Source: Acidaminococcaceae bacterium
GTDB lineage: Bacteria > Bacillota > Negativicutes > Acidaminococcales > Acidaminococcaceae
DNA: 30,045 nt
Direction: 5' to 3'
Assembly: GCA_022653215.1 (NCBI GenBank)
Contig: JALCSJ010000007.1
Coordinates: 1-30,045, forward strand
In this document: piece after piece, positions 1 through 7,687 of the stretch
How the letters are laid out: each line of letters begins with the position of its first letter
Position numbering within the stretch: the first letter of the stretch is position 1
Position numbers and translations under genes: made by a program
Notes under the pieces: generated by a model
Told to the model about the DNA's origin: nothing
What the model saw: the letters and a program-made list of their open reading frames with translations, nothing else
Databases searched by the model: none

Positions 1-18
1 AAAAAAGGGATTTTCCAT
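1..18 (-). CDS. 5' end of a leftward gene, product unknown
   Basis: Only the first six codons lie in the window, reading MENPFF on the minus strand. The start is supported by a strong Shine-Dalgarno sequence, AAAGGAGGTG, a few bases upstream (about positions 25-35). A TATACT box on the same strand near position 55 could be its -10 element. The gene is divergent from the binding-protein gene at 233. Nothing can be said about function. Confidence 0.6.
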
Positions 19-165
19 AAGAAGCACCTCCTTTCTCAGAGGCTTTTTAAGTATAACGGAAAAGTCTATTGATTAAAAGTAAAATATATGGAATAAATTG
101 TAATATAAAACAAATTATAAGCATATTTTTATTATGTTAATTTTATAATCATAATTTAATTTTCC

Positions 166-195
166 TTGACTATTTATGCTGTTTAGTTGTATAAT
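166..195 (+). promoter_or_regulatory. Sigma-A type promoter of the amino-acid binding protein gene
   Basis: TTGACT at 166-171 and TATAAT at 190-195 are separated by 18 bp. The predicted transcript starts near 202, about 30 nt before the ATG at 233. A near-palindrome, CGTTATATATAGCG, sits around the predicted start site and could be an operator, but this is weak. Confidence 0.65.
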
Positions 196-232
196 TATTC
201 GCGTTATATATAGCGAATTGGGGGAATTTATA

Positions 233-1081
233 ATGAGTTTAAAGAAAAAAGTATTAGTTGCGGTTACCATGGCTATGAGTCTTTTAGTTATAGCCGGCTG
301 CGGCGGTAAAAAAGAGGAAAAGAAAGCAACTCCTGCCAAAGCTGCTGAAAGCAAGGTTTTACGCATTGCTACCAATGCAACATATGTGCCATTTGAATTC
401 AAAGACAAATCAACTAAGGGCAATGATGCAGATTACGAAGGCATGGAAATTGATATGATTAAAGAAGTGGCCAAACGCCTAGGGATGACTACTAAAATGG
501 AAAACATTCCCTTTAACGGAATTATTCCTGCTATCTTGTCCAAACAAGTTGACATTGCGGCAACGGGTATGACCATGACCAAAGAGCGTTCCAAAAAGGT
601 TTGCTTTGCTGCTCCTTTCTATGAATCAAAATTAGCTATAGTTGTTCCCAAAGACAGTCCTGTTAAAAGTGCTGCTGATTTAAAGGGTAAAAACGTAGCT
701 GTTATGGTTGGTACCACCGGTGCTAAATATGGTGAGTCCCATGGCATGACTGTTAAACAGTTTGACAATAGTTCCGAAGCTCTTTTAGAAATGCAGGTAG
801 GCAATGCCCCTGCCGCTATTGTTGATAAACCCGTGGGAGAATATTATTCCTCCCTGGAAGGAAAAGGCAAAGGCAAGGTTAAAGTTATTACCATTGCTGA
901 TTCCAAATCAGAACTTCTGGGTTTTGTTATGAACAAAGATAATAAAGATTTACAAACCAAGGTCAATAAAGCTATCGCCGATATGAAAAAAGACGGAACC
1001 TATGGGAAGATTTATAAGAAATGGTTTAACGCAGATGCTCCTAAGTTACCTGAATCTGCCGAAAAAGCTTTGGGTTTATAA
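233..1081 (+). CDS. Amino-acid ABC transporter substrate-binding lipoprotein
   Basis: A 282-aa solute-binding protein of the SBP_bac_3 family (periplasmic binding protein type 2), which captures polar amino acids or cystine for an ABC importer. It has a lipoprotein signal peptide with lipobox VIAGC (Cys23), a Lys/Ala-rich tether, then the typical opening strand (LRIATNATYVPFEF), the EGMEIDMIKEVAKRLG helix, and TMTKERSKKV, whose Arg normally holds the substrate alpha-carboxylate. DKPVG near the end of the second lobe fits the conserved ligand-contact Asp. The start at 233 is chosen over a far-upstream ATG because it follows a GGGGG ribosome site and gives a clean signal peptide. No permease or ATPase follows; a terminator comes right after, so it is a monocistronic, possibly orphan, binding protein. 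Substrate is not determined. Confidence 0.9.
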   Translation: MSLKKKVLVAVTMAMSLLVIAGCGGKKEEKKATPAKAAESKVLRIATNATYVPFEFKDKSTKGNDADYEGMEIDMIKEVAKRLGMTTKMENIPFNGIIPAILSKQVDIAATGMTMTKERSKKVCFAAPFYESKLAIVVPKDSPVKSAADLKGKNVAVMVGTTGAKYGESHGMTVKQFDNSSEALLEMQVGNAPAAIVDKPVGEYYSSLEGKGKGKVKVITIADSKSELLGFVMNKDNKDLQTKVNKAIADMKKDGTYGKIYKKWFNADAPKLPESAEKALGL

Positions 1082-1110
1082 TAGCAAAGAAACAATATAT
1101 CAGCTTATGA

Positions 1111-1142
1111 AAAACATCCTTCATTAGAAGGATGTTTTTTTT
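1111..1142. terminator. Rho-independent terminator, probably bidirectional
   Basis: A 10-bp perfect stem, AACATCCTTC/GAAGGATGTT (1113-1122 and 1127-1136), with ATTA loop is followed by a run of T on the plus strand. An A run before it gives a short T run on the minus strand, so it can also end the leftward gene at 1151. Confidence 0.85.
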
Positions 1143-1150
1143 GTGCGGAA

Positions 1151-1684
1151 CTATGAACACCACCGGCGCAGCTTATTGAGGACTCTGTTTATTTCCCTGT
1201 TCAGTTCAAAACGATTAGTTTTGAGCATTTCTGACATATGGGCCAATCGGTAACAGCGGAAATAGCGAGCCCAGATCAGGTAACGTTCCCTGATTGTAAG
1301 CCTCCGTAAGGCTTTAAGCAGATCTGTTTTGGTAATTAAGCTGCCGTCAAAGCTTTCTACTTTGGGGAATTGAAACTCAGAAAGATTTGTACCTTCTCGA
1401 TAGAAATATCTACGTTTTTGTCTGGCTGCATTGTTTAGGACATTTTCTAAATACCCTTTAATGTACCCCGGAAATTCTTCTGTGATTTTACCCTTGTATT
1501 GACGAATGGCATCCCAGATAGCCACCTGACAAATACCGGCTAATTCATCTTGAATAGTTTCATAACGTTTCTGTTCGTACAGTGCAAAGATTAATGGTCT
1601 AAAGCGCTGCATAAGTACCTCCTGGGCTCTTGCGGAACCTTGGCGCACTAGAATTACCAATTGGACAATATCTGCTTTTTTCAT
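1151..1684 (-). CDS. Sigma-70-like transcription factor (small, ECF-size)
   Basis: A 177-aa protein. Residues about 20-70 resemble sigma region 2: a segment around RFRPLIFALYEQ, then DELAGICQVAIWDAIRQYKG, like the region 2.2 core-binding helix. The C-terminal third (RLTIRERYLIWARYF, then a basic helix ending LNKLRRW) looks like a region 4 helix-turn-helix, though it is divergent. The start at 1684 is preferred because GGGAAAGGAAC precedes it; an upstream in-frame ATG at 1768 has no ribosome site and would add a non-conserved tail. It is transcribed away from the DUF1659/DUF2922 pair, leaving about 250 bp of shared control region. A link between the sigma-like protein and that pair is inference from position. 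No anti-sigma gene is visible. Confidence 0.65.
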   Translation of the reverse strand: MKKADIVQLVILVRQGSARAQEVLMQRFRPLIFALYEQKRYETIQDELAGICQVAIWDAIRQYKGKITEEFPGYIKGYLENVLNNAARQKRRYFYREGTNLSEFQFPKVESFDGSLITKTDLLKALRRLTIRERYLIWARYFRCYRLAHMSEMLKTNRFELNREINRVLNKLRRWCS

Positions 1685-1937
1685 GTTCCTTTCCCTTTCG
1701 GAAAAGCGCCTTTCAATTTTTGGTACCGTATTAAATATAAGCGGTAACAACCTAATGGAGCAACTCACTTATTAGTATATTTAATGTATATAAACAAATT
1801 GTCTTGATTTTATCTACAATTCTGCCCACATATAAGCACATTTCCCCAAAAATTTTTGCACATTTTACCCTGCTGCGGACATTTATTAAGTGAAGGGGCA
1901 AAAGCCCAACAAACCAGAAAGAAAGGAGGAACACAAA
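1685..1937. other. Divergent control region between sigma-like gene and DUF1659 gene
   Basis: This 253-bp AT-rich gap holds no convincing ORF on either strand. It contains TATATA-like stretches but no clear -35/-10 pair, and a small GGGC-AAAA-GCCC hairpin just ahead of the AAAGGAGGA ribosome site for the gene at 1938. If the sigma-like protein has its own promoter type, it would be found here. Confidence 0.4.
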
Positions 1938-2162
1938 ATGGCTATTAAAAAAGAAATTCAAACCACGGAAATACTGGTCAGTGCCAACGTTGGTGTAAAT
2001 GCCAACGGCAAACCGGTAAAAAAGGATTTTGCTTTTAAGAACATAAATCCCCAAGCTAGTGCTGAAGTTCTTTATAAACATGGTATGGCCTTTGGTCATA
2101 TGATCAAACATACCAAGTCCGGAATTTATGTAAGAGAAAGACATCTACTGTCCGAAGCATAA
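1938..2162 (+). CDS. DUF1659 family small protein
   Basis: A 74-aa protein starting MAIKKEIQTTEIL and containing GVNANGKPVKKDFAFKNI, the pattern of DUF1659 proteins (a short beta-rich family of unknown function in Firmicutes). The ATG at 1938 follows AAAGGAGGA at an ideal distance; an in-frame ATG 48 bases upstream lacks a ribosome site. The gene is 57 bp ahead of a DUF2922 gene, its usual partner, and both end before one strong terminator, so they form a two-gene operon. There is no signal peptide or membrane segment, so a cytoplasmic location is expected. Confidence 0.8.
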   Translation: MAIKKEIQTTEILVSANVGVNANGKPVKKDFAFKNINPQASAEVLYKHGMAFGHMIKHTKSGIYVRERHLLSEA

Positions 2163-2219
2163 GCTTAAGGGAGAAAGGAGATCCAAAAAAATTAAGTGAA
2201 AGGAGGTGGAGACAATAAA

Positions 2220-2468
2220 ATGGCTATGCAAACTACTTTGGTTTTACAATTTAAAGACGCTGCCGGAAAGAGCAAAAGAATTAATATCGCTAGTCCGGTT
2301 AGTACTTTGGAAACTGCAAAAATTCGTGAAGCGATGAAGGATATTGTAGCAGATAATCTGATTATGTCCGGCAAAGTTTCTCTTAAAGAAAGCGGTGAAC
2401 CTCTGCGCAAAGAAATCGGCATTTGGGTACCGAAAGCCGAACAAACGAAACAACCAGCTAACGTTTAA
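2220..2468 (+). CDS. DUF2922 family small protein
   Basis: An 82-aa protein with the pattern LVLQFKDAAGKSKRINIASP followed by a helix (TAKIREAMKDIVADNLI), matching DUF2922, a short family of unknown function commonly next to DUF1659. The ATG at 2220 follows AAAGGAGGTG at 2199-2208. The protein has no signal or membrane segment. It is the second gene of the small operon begun at 1938 and is closed by the terminator at 2495. Function is unknown; adjacency to a sigma-like gene is the only hint of a regulatory setting. Confidence 0.8.
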   Translation: MAMQTTLVLQFKDAAGKSKRINIASPVSTLETAKIREAMKDIVADNLIMSGKVSLKESGEPLRKEIGIWVPKAEQTKQPANV

Positions 2469-2494
2469 TAAGGTCTGATGCCCCTTCATAACAG

Positions 2495-2540
2495 CACCCC
2501 CGAGTAAAGAATTTTAACATTCTTACTTGGGGGTGTTTTG
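2495..2540 (+). terminator. Rho-independent terminator of the DUF1659/DUF2922 operon
   Basis: CACCCCC...GTAA.GAAT (2495-2512) pairs with ATTCTTAC..GGGGGTG (2519-2535) in a long stem with one bulge, followed by TTTTG. Confidence 0.85.
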
Positions 2541-2555
2541 TTAGTTATCCGCCTC

Positions 2556-2584
2556 TTGCTTTTTGAGTTTATTTATTATATAAT
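2556..2584 (+). promoter_or_regulatory. Probable promoter of the small lipoprotein gene
   Basis: A perfect TATAAT at 2579-2584 lies 17 bp after a weak TTGCTT at 2556-2561. The start codon is 45 bp downstream. Confidence 0.5.
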
Positions 2585-2629
2585 AATAAATATCAATTAT
2601 CTTTCTATTGTCTTGCGGAGGTGAAATAA

Positions 2630-3067
2630 ATGCTAAAGAGAAAAACTTTATTGGCAGTTTTGTTTATGGGTTTGCTTGTACTTATTGTTATTGGCTGCGG
2701 CAGAACACAAAAACCGGCTTCGCAGATTTATAAAAATGCTGAAAGCATAACAGTTAAGGGAGCCCCTGCTCCCGGTAAAATTTCCGTAGTAAAAATCAAA
2801 TCCACGGATCTTTCTCAAGCTGAATTAGAAGATTGGTACTACAACTATGCTAAACCTGCTATAGCAGAGAAAAAATTTAATTCTTGCCTTATCGCCTATA
2901 CTGATAAAGAAAATTTAGGTGTTACTTATCAAGGCACAACGCTAACAAAAGATACTACTATCAATCTGAGCCGGCAAACCGTTTCTGCCGATAACGCCAA
3001 ATGCGAAGGCACCGTTATTGTAGAAACAGACGGAGGCAAATATTTAAAGCCTTTAAAATTTGGGTGA
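2630..3067 (+). CDS. Small lipoprotein of unknown function
   Basis: A 145-aa protein with a positively charged N-terminus, hydrophobic core and lipobox VIGC (Cys23), so it is expected to be lipid-anchored. The mature part (IYKNAESITVKG, then ...KISVVKIKSTDLSQ and a C-terminal beta-rich segment) matches no family that I recognise. The ATG follows GGAGGTG at a good distance. It stands alone between two terminators and has its own promoter. Two Cys remain in the mature chain (near FNSC and NAKC), which could form a disulfide; that is inference. Confidence 0.75.
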   Translation: MLKRKTLLAVLFMGLLVLIVIGCGRTQKPASQIYKNAESITVKGAPAPGKISVVKIKSTDLSQAELEDWYYNYAKPAIAEKKFNSCLIAYTDKENLGVTYQGTTLTKDTTINLSRQTVSADNAKCEGTVIVETDGGKYLKPLKFG

Positions 3068-3079
3068 GGAGCCTAAATT

Positions 3080-3096
3080 CTGTTAGGTTCTAACAG
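3080..3096 (+). terminator. Short hairpin directly after the lipoprotein stop codon
   Basis: CTGTTAG-GTT-CTAACAG is a 7-bp perfect stem with a 3-nt loop, followed by a moderately T-rich stretch. It may work with the much longer hairpin at 3117. Confidence 0.4.
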
Positions 3097-3116
3097 CAAA
3101 TTCTTAATTTAATGTA

Positions 3117-3172
3117 GCAAAGAGGCTGTAACACAATGATTTTTGTCATTGTGTTACAGCCTCTTTGCTTTT
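3117..3172. terminator. Long perfect hairpin (23-bp stem) between convergent genes
   Basis: GCAAAGAGGCTGTAACACAATGA (23 nt, 3117-3139) is exactly complementary to 3146-3168 around a 6-nt TTTTTG loop; TTTT follows on the plus strand. It lies between the convergent ends of the lipoprotein gene and the 59-aa gene, so it probably stops transcription from both sides. Its core recurs in the hairpin at 12963-13002. Confidence 0.75.
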
Positions 3173-3179
3173 ACGCACT

Positions 3180-3359
3180 TTAATTGTTGTCAGTAGCCCA
3201 AATAGTTGAAGGCTCTTCACCATTCTGAAGAACAACACTTTCTTTAGGTGGAACATAGTGCATTACACCATCAGCATCAGGTTCAAGCTGTGCAGAAGCT
3301 ACACCTACAAATGCCATCGTCATAATTGCAGTAATACCCAAAATAATAGTTTTTTTCAT
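3180..3359 (-). CDS. 59-aa secreted small protein
   Basis: A short leftward gene starting MKKTIILGITAIM with a typical Sec signal peptide and a predicted cleavage after ASA (residue 23), leaving a mature peptide of about 36 aa rich in acidic and polar residues (QLEPDADGV...WATDNN). AAAGGAGC sits at the right distance upstream of the ATG at 3359. It follows the efflux adaptor gene by 53 bp, with only a weak 7-bp hairpin between, so it may be the last gene of the efflux operon. I recognise no family. The codon use and signal peptide make a real gene likely despite its size. Confidence 0.7.
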   Translation of the reverse strand: MKKTIILGITAIMTMAFVGVASAQLEPDADGVMHYVPPKESVVLQNGEEPSTIWATDNN

Positions 3360-3412
3360 TTTATTCAGCTCCTTTGAGAATTATATAATAAAGACTGTTA
3401 ATCAGTCCTTAT

Positions 3413-4561
3413 TTACTGAGGGTCTTCCTTATATGTTACCCGGTCCCCGTCTTTCACAGACTTTCCACCACTAATAACAACTATATCCCCCTCTTTAATC
3501 CCCTGGCTGATAGATACTAATTTATCTGCTGTCAGTCCTACCGTTACGTGAACTATTTTAGCTTTACCATCTTCTGCTACTAAAACAGTTCCGTCCTGCC
3601 GCACTGCTTCTTTAGGAATAACCAGTGCTTTCTGCTGAGCTTTTTCCACTAATATAACTTTAGCAAACATCCCCGGTTTCAGCCGGTAACCTGTACTCTT
3701 ATTATCAATGGATACATCAGCTTTCAACATGTGGGTATTGGTGTCAATATATGGATTAATATTTTCCACCATACCCTTGAAACTTTCTTGCGGCAAACTG
3801 TTGCAAGCTATCTTTACCGGCATTCCTACCTTGATGCGTCCCATTTCATTTTCCGGAATGCTAACCGTTAATTTCAGTTTATCAATATCAGCAACCCTGA
3901 GAACATTAGTATCCTTAGCGACTTTGCTGCCTACACTCATATCGTAATCATCCAAAACGATGCCGTTAAAAGGTGCTATTAACAAATAATCGTTGAGAGT
4001 AGCTTCTGCTGCCGCCAGTTGGGCATTAGCCTGTTCCACATTAGAATTGGCTCTGGCATAATCCCCGGCTGCGACTTTTTGCACAGTCTGTTTAGCATCT
4101 GCCTGCTGCCTGCTGACAGCACCGCTTTCCACCAAAGTGTCATATCTGCGTTGTTCTGCTATAGCATTAGTCAGTTCAGCATGAGCACTTGCTGCCGCTG
4201 CTTCGTTAACAGATATTTGGGATTGAGCAGCCTGAACCTGGGCTGTCTGATTATGATGTTCCAATTCCACCAGAAGTTGTCCTGCCTCTATCCTTTGCCC
4301 TTTTTTCACAACGTAATCTTTAATCGTTGTTTCTACTTTGGATTTAATTACTACATCTGCATTAGCCCGCAGTGTTCCTGTAGTATTCATTCCTTCATCA
4401 AAATTATCAGCATACACTGCCTTTGCTACTTGAACTCTAGCAGCTACAGGTGCAGCGGTAACGGTATGTCTGGAAGCTGCATTATATAAATAGCCACCTA
4501 GAACAGTCAACATGATTACTGCTGCAAGAACTATTTTTTTATGTGTTTTTACTTTAATCAT
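3413..4561 (-). CDS. RND efflux periplasmic adaptor (membrane fusion protein)
   Basis: A 382-aa HlyD/AcrA-type adaptor that links an RND inner-membrane pump to an outer-membrane channel. Order: N-terminal membrane anchor (about residues 9-27), lipoyl-like half (ADVVIKSKVETTIKDYVVKKGQRIEAGQLLVEL), a coiled-coil hairpin rich in Ala/Gln (about 105-195), the second lipoyl half (LIAPFNGIVLDDYDMSVGSKV), a beta-barrel (LKLTVSIPENEMGRIKVGMPV) and a membrane-proximal domain (ALVIPKEAVRQDG...). No lipobox Cys is present, so it is held by the uncleaved helix. The start overlaps the pump gene stop by 8 bp (translational coupling). No TolC-like channel gene is in view, so the pump must borrow one encoded elsewhere. 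Confidence 0.93.
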   Translation of the reverse strand: MIKVKTHKKIVLAAVIMLTVLGGYLYNAASRHTVTAAPVAARVQVAKAVYADNFDEGMNTTGTLRANADVVIKSKVETTIKDYVVKKGQRIEAGQLLVELEHHNQTAQVQAAQSQISVNEAAAASAHAELTNAIAEQRRYDTLVESGAVSRQQADAKQTVQKVAAGDYARANSNVEQANAQLAAAEATLNDYLLIAPFNGIVLDDYDMSVGSKVAKDTNVLRVADIDKLKLTVSIPENEMGRIKVGMPVKIACNSLPQESFKGMVENINPYIDTNTHMLKADVSIDNKSTGYRLKPGMFAKVILVEKAQQKALVIPKEAVRQDGTVLVAEDGKAKIVHVTVGLTADKLVSISQGIKEGDIVVISGGKSVKDGDRVTYKEDPQ

Positions 4562-7500
4562 GCTGGTTCTGCCTCCTTCCGGTATAAATATACTTTGCTT
4601 TAATTTTTTCTGCTATTTCATGATATTTGTTTATAGCCTTATCTTTAAGGTCATCCACTATTAAGTACACTACGGGAATAACCAGTAAGGTTAAAAATGT
4701 TGATGTAAACAAACCACCAAAAATAGTAATGCTCATAGATTGCCGCATATCCGATCCTTCGGTTAATTTTAAAGCTGCAGGTACTGCTCCCAACAAGGTT
4801 GATAAAGCAGTAATGAGGATTGCTCTTAGTCGCATTGGTCCTGCATTAATAACTGCCTGGACTGTATCTATGCCTTTGGCTCGCTCCTGATTTATAAAGT
4901 CCACCAGAATAATGCCATTATTAACAACGATACCAACCAGCAAAATCAATCCCATATAACTCAGAATATCCAACTTGCAGCCGGTTAAATATAGCAAGCC
5001 GAAAGCTCCCGGTGTCAGTAACGGCAAGGAAAACATAACTACGAAAGGATGTAAGAACGACTCAAACTGTACTGCCATTACCACATAAACCAAGCAAATT
5101 GCTATGATACATGAGATACCCAGGCTTTTAAAATCGTCTACCATATATTTACTAAGGCCTGTAGGAATAATATTAATTTCCGACTCACCCGGTGCTTCTT
5201 CCTTCAACAGATTAGTCAAATAGGTCATGGCCTCACCGCTGGAATAGTCTTTAGTAACGTTGGCCGTTAAAGTTACGCACCTTTGTCTATCGTAGCGTTT
5301 TACTACATTGGGTCCTTGAGTCTTTTCTACATTAAACATGTTTTTTGCCTGCAGAATATCTCCTCTGGCATTTTTGGCGTAAACCTTGTCAAGAGCGCTT
5401 AAATCATTTCGCTCGTTTTCGGAAGCCATCATACGAATGTCATAACGGTAACCATTGTCTTTATATACGCCGATTTTTTTACCGCCAAAAACGGAATACA
5501 GTTCTGTGCTCAGAGCCCTAACATTTACATTCATCTGGTCTGTCATGCCTCTGTCTAACTTTACATCATATTCCGGTTTTGTAAGTCGCACATCTGTATC
5601 CATATCCAGGAAGTTACCGGTAGCCATAGCCTTGTCTACCATCCTGTTCGCCAATGGGACCAGTTCTTCTACACTAGGTCCGGTCAATGTCATGGTCACA
5701 TCTTTACCGGCAAAGGTAGCATAGGTAGATTTCACATCTTTAAATTGATCTGTTTTGGTACGAAGTTGGTCTTGAATAACATCATAGCGAGGCCGTTTAC
5801 CACGAGGAATCAGGCTCACATAAATAGTTCCTTGATCCTTTTCCCGGCCTACGTTATTACCAATGGCTGCAAAGGTATAATCTACGTAAGGATTTTCTTT
5901 AATCATGGCTGACATATCTTGAAGAGTTCTGGTGGTCTCTTCGATAGATGTGCCGCTGGGCATTTCACAAGAAATTTTAAAATAACCTTCATCGGAATTT
6001 GGTATAAAAGATGAGCCAAGTAGCTTTGCGAAGATTACACCTGTCACAAAAAGTCCGACCGCAATAAGCATGGTAGTCCGTCTATGATAAACTGCCCGGG
6101 TCAAAACTTTCCGATAAAACTGTTCCATAACGCCGAATTGTTTATTAAAAAATTCTCCTACCTTGCTGAGTTTTGTCAGCTTTAAAATTCTTGAGCAAAG
6201 GAAAGGTGCGACAGTCATTGATAGTACCAATGACAAACTAATTGTTAAGATAACCGTCATACCGAATGAGCGGAAAAATCTTCCTACCACCCCACTCATA
6301 AAAGCAATAGGTGAAAACACAACTACGGTAGTTAATACACCGCCTATTACTGAGAAAGCCACTTCTTGAGCACCTTTGCTGGCTGCCAGCATGGAATTAT
6401 CACCTTCATGCAAATGACGATCTACGTTTTCCAAAACTACTGTAGTTGCATCTACAACCATACCTACAGAAAGCGAAATACCCATCATGGAAACACCATT
6501 CAGTGTAATGCCCAGCTTGCGCATAAAAATAAAACTGCCAAGGAGGCAAACAGGGATAGCGATAACCGTAACGAAAGTAGCGCGGAAAGTCTGCAAAAAG
6601 ATGAACATTAAAATAGAGCAAAGGATTACAGCACTAATGGCATCACTGGCTGCACCATCCAAAGACCGCTTAACGAAGTCTGCCTGATTATAAAGAACTG
6701 TCAGTTTAATATTATCCGGCATGTTCTTTTTTAATTGCTCAATAGTTTTTATTATATTGTTGCAAAGCTCTACTTCATTGGCACCGCTCTGTTTTTTGAC
6801 GCTGACAATTGTTGTAGGCTGTTCATTATCCAAAGCCAGACTTTCTACTTCTGCAAACCCGTCAGATACTGTAGCTATTTCCCCTAACCTGACTACAGAG
6901 CCGTCCTTAGTAAAAATCGGCAAGCTCTTGAGTTCATCTACACTGGCATATTCTGCATTTACTCTAAGATCAACATCATTTTCCCCTGATATTATGCTGC
7001 CGGCAGGCAATTCTACGTGTTTTTGGTTAACAGCTGTAGCAATATCATCCATGACAAGACCTCTGGCATGGAGTGTCTCAGGTTTTACCCAAATACGGAT
7101 TTCTCTGTCTCTATATCCTGCTGTTTCAATAGAACCTACGTTACTAACTGATTGCAGCTTAGGCTTAAGGATTTTATCTACGTAATAGGATTTCTCTTTT
7201 TCCGTAGCATCTCCTGTAACTGCCAATTGAATAACTGATGAAGTGGTTAAATCCAGTTTGGATACAATAGGGGTATCTGCATCGTCCGGCAGGTCTTTCT
7301 CAGCAGCTGCCACCTTATCTCTAACATCACTGGCTGCATCGTTAACATTAGTATCCATGGTAAATTCTACCAGAGTAACAGTACGACCCGGATAACTCCA
7401 AGACCTAAGACTGGTAACACCGGAAATACCATTTAACTGATCTTCCAACACATCAGCTACATCATTATCCATAACTGTAGCATTAGCTCCGCTCATAGTA

Positions 7501-7646
7501 GTAACAATGGTAACCATAGGGAAGTCTGTATCAGGTCTTTTCTGTCTTGGCATACCTTTGTAAACATAGTACCCAAAAAGGGAGATAGCTAAGGTGCAAA
7601 TAATAACAGCTACCGGCTTTTTCAACGATGTATCTATAATGCCCAT
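4554..7646 (-). CDS. RND efflux pump permease (AcrB/MdtB-like)
   Basis: A 1030-aa inner-membrane antiporter of the usual RND length and layout: first membrane helix at residues 11-29, large periplasmic porter loop, membrane helices from about 335, second porter loop after about 550, and final helices to about 1010. Conserved RND signatures are present, such as GISLSVGMVVDATTVVLEN (near 389-407) and GIVVNNGIILVDF in the second half. Relative to AcrB, the first proton-relay Asp is kept (Asp399) but the second is Ala (A400), and the AcrB Lys940 position is Asn. It likely exports hydrophobic or amphiphilic compounds; the substrate cannot be read. It sits between the TetR gene (41-bp gap) and the adaptor gene (8-bp overlap) in one operon. 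Confidence 0.93.
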   Translation of the reverse strand: MGIIDTSLKKPVAVIICTLAISLFGYYVYKGMPRQKRPDTDFPMVTIVTTMSGANATVMDNDVADVLEDQLNGISGVTSLRSWSYPGRTVTLVEFTMDTNVNDAASDVRDKVAAAEKDLPDDADTPIVSKLDLTTSSVIQLAVTGDATEKEKSYYVDKILKPKLQSVSNVGSIETAGYRDREIRIWVKPETLHARGLVMDDIATAVNQKHVELPAGSIISGENDVDLRVNAEYASVDELKSLPIFTKDGSVVRLGEIATVSDGFAEVESLALDNEQPTTIVSVKKQSGANEVELCNNIIKTIEQLKKNMPDNIKLTVLYNQADFVKRSLDGAASDAISAVILCSILMFIFLQTFRATFVTVIAIPVCLLGSFIFMRKLGITLNGVSMMGISLSVGMVVDATTVVLENVDRHLHEGDNSMLAASKGAQEVAFSVIGGVLTTVVVFSPIAFMSGVVGRFFRSFGMTVILTISLSLVLSMTVAPFLCSRILKLTKLSKVGEFFNKQFGVMEQFYRKVLTRAVYHRRTTMLIAVGLFVTGVIFAKLLGSSFIPNSDEGYFKISCEMPSGTSIEETTRTLQDMSAMIKENPYVDYTFAAIGNNVGREKDQGTIYVSLIPRGKRPRYDVIQDQLRTKTDQFKDVKSTYATFAGKDVTMTLTGPSVEELVPLANRMVDKAMATGNFLDMDTDVRLTKPEYDVKLDRGMTDQMNVNVRALSTELYSVFGGKKIGVYKDNGYRYDIRMMASENERNDLSALDKVYAKNARGDILQAKNMFNVEKTQGPNVVKRYDRQRCVTLTANVTKDYSSGEAMTYLTNLLKEEAPGESEINIIPTGLSKYMVDDFKSLGISCIIAICLVYVVMAVQFESFLHPFVVMFSLPLLTPGAFGLLYLTGCKLDILSYMGLILLVGIVVNNGIILVDFINQERAKGIDTVQAVINAGPMRLRAILITALSTLLGAVPAALKLTEGSDMRQSMSITIFGGLFTSTFLTLLVIPVVYLIVDDLKDKAINKYHEIAEKIKAKYIYTGRRQNQHD

Positions 7647-7687
7647 GCCAGCCTCCTATACAAATCTTCCTGCCAATATCTTAATTC

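Noticed and set aside
1752..2144. Leftward 130-codon open frame across the DUF1659 gene
   Set aside because: It overlaps the well-supported DUF1659 gene on the other strand and has no ribosome site; the sequence resembles no family.
4019..4489. Rightward 156-codon open frame opposite the adaptor gene
   Set aside because: Lies fully opposite a well-conserved gene, has a Cys/Ser/Phe-rich composition typical of antisense frames, and no ribosome site.
6366..7185. Several rightward open frames opposite the RND pump
   Set aside because: Antisense shadows of a conserved gene; none has a ribosome site or family likeness.
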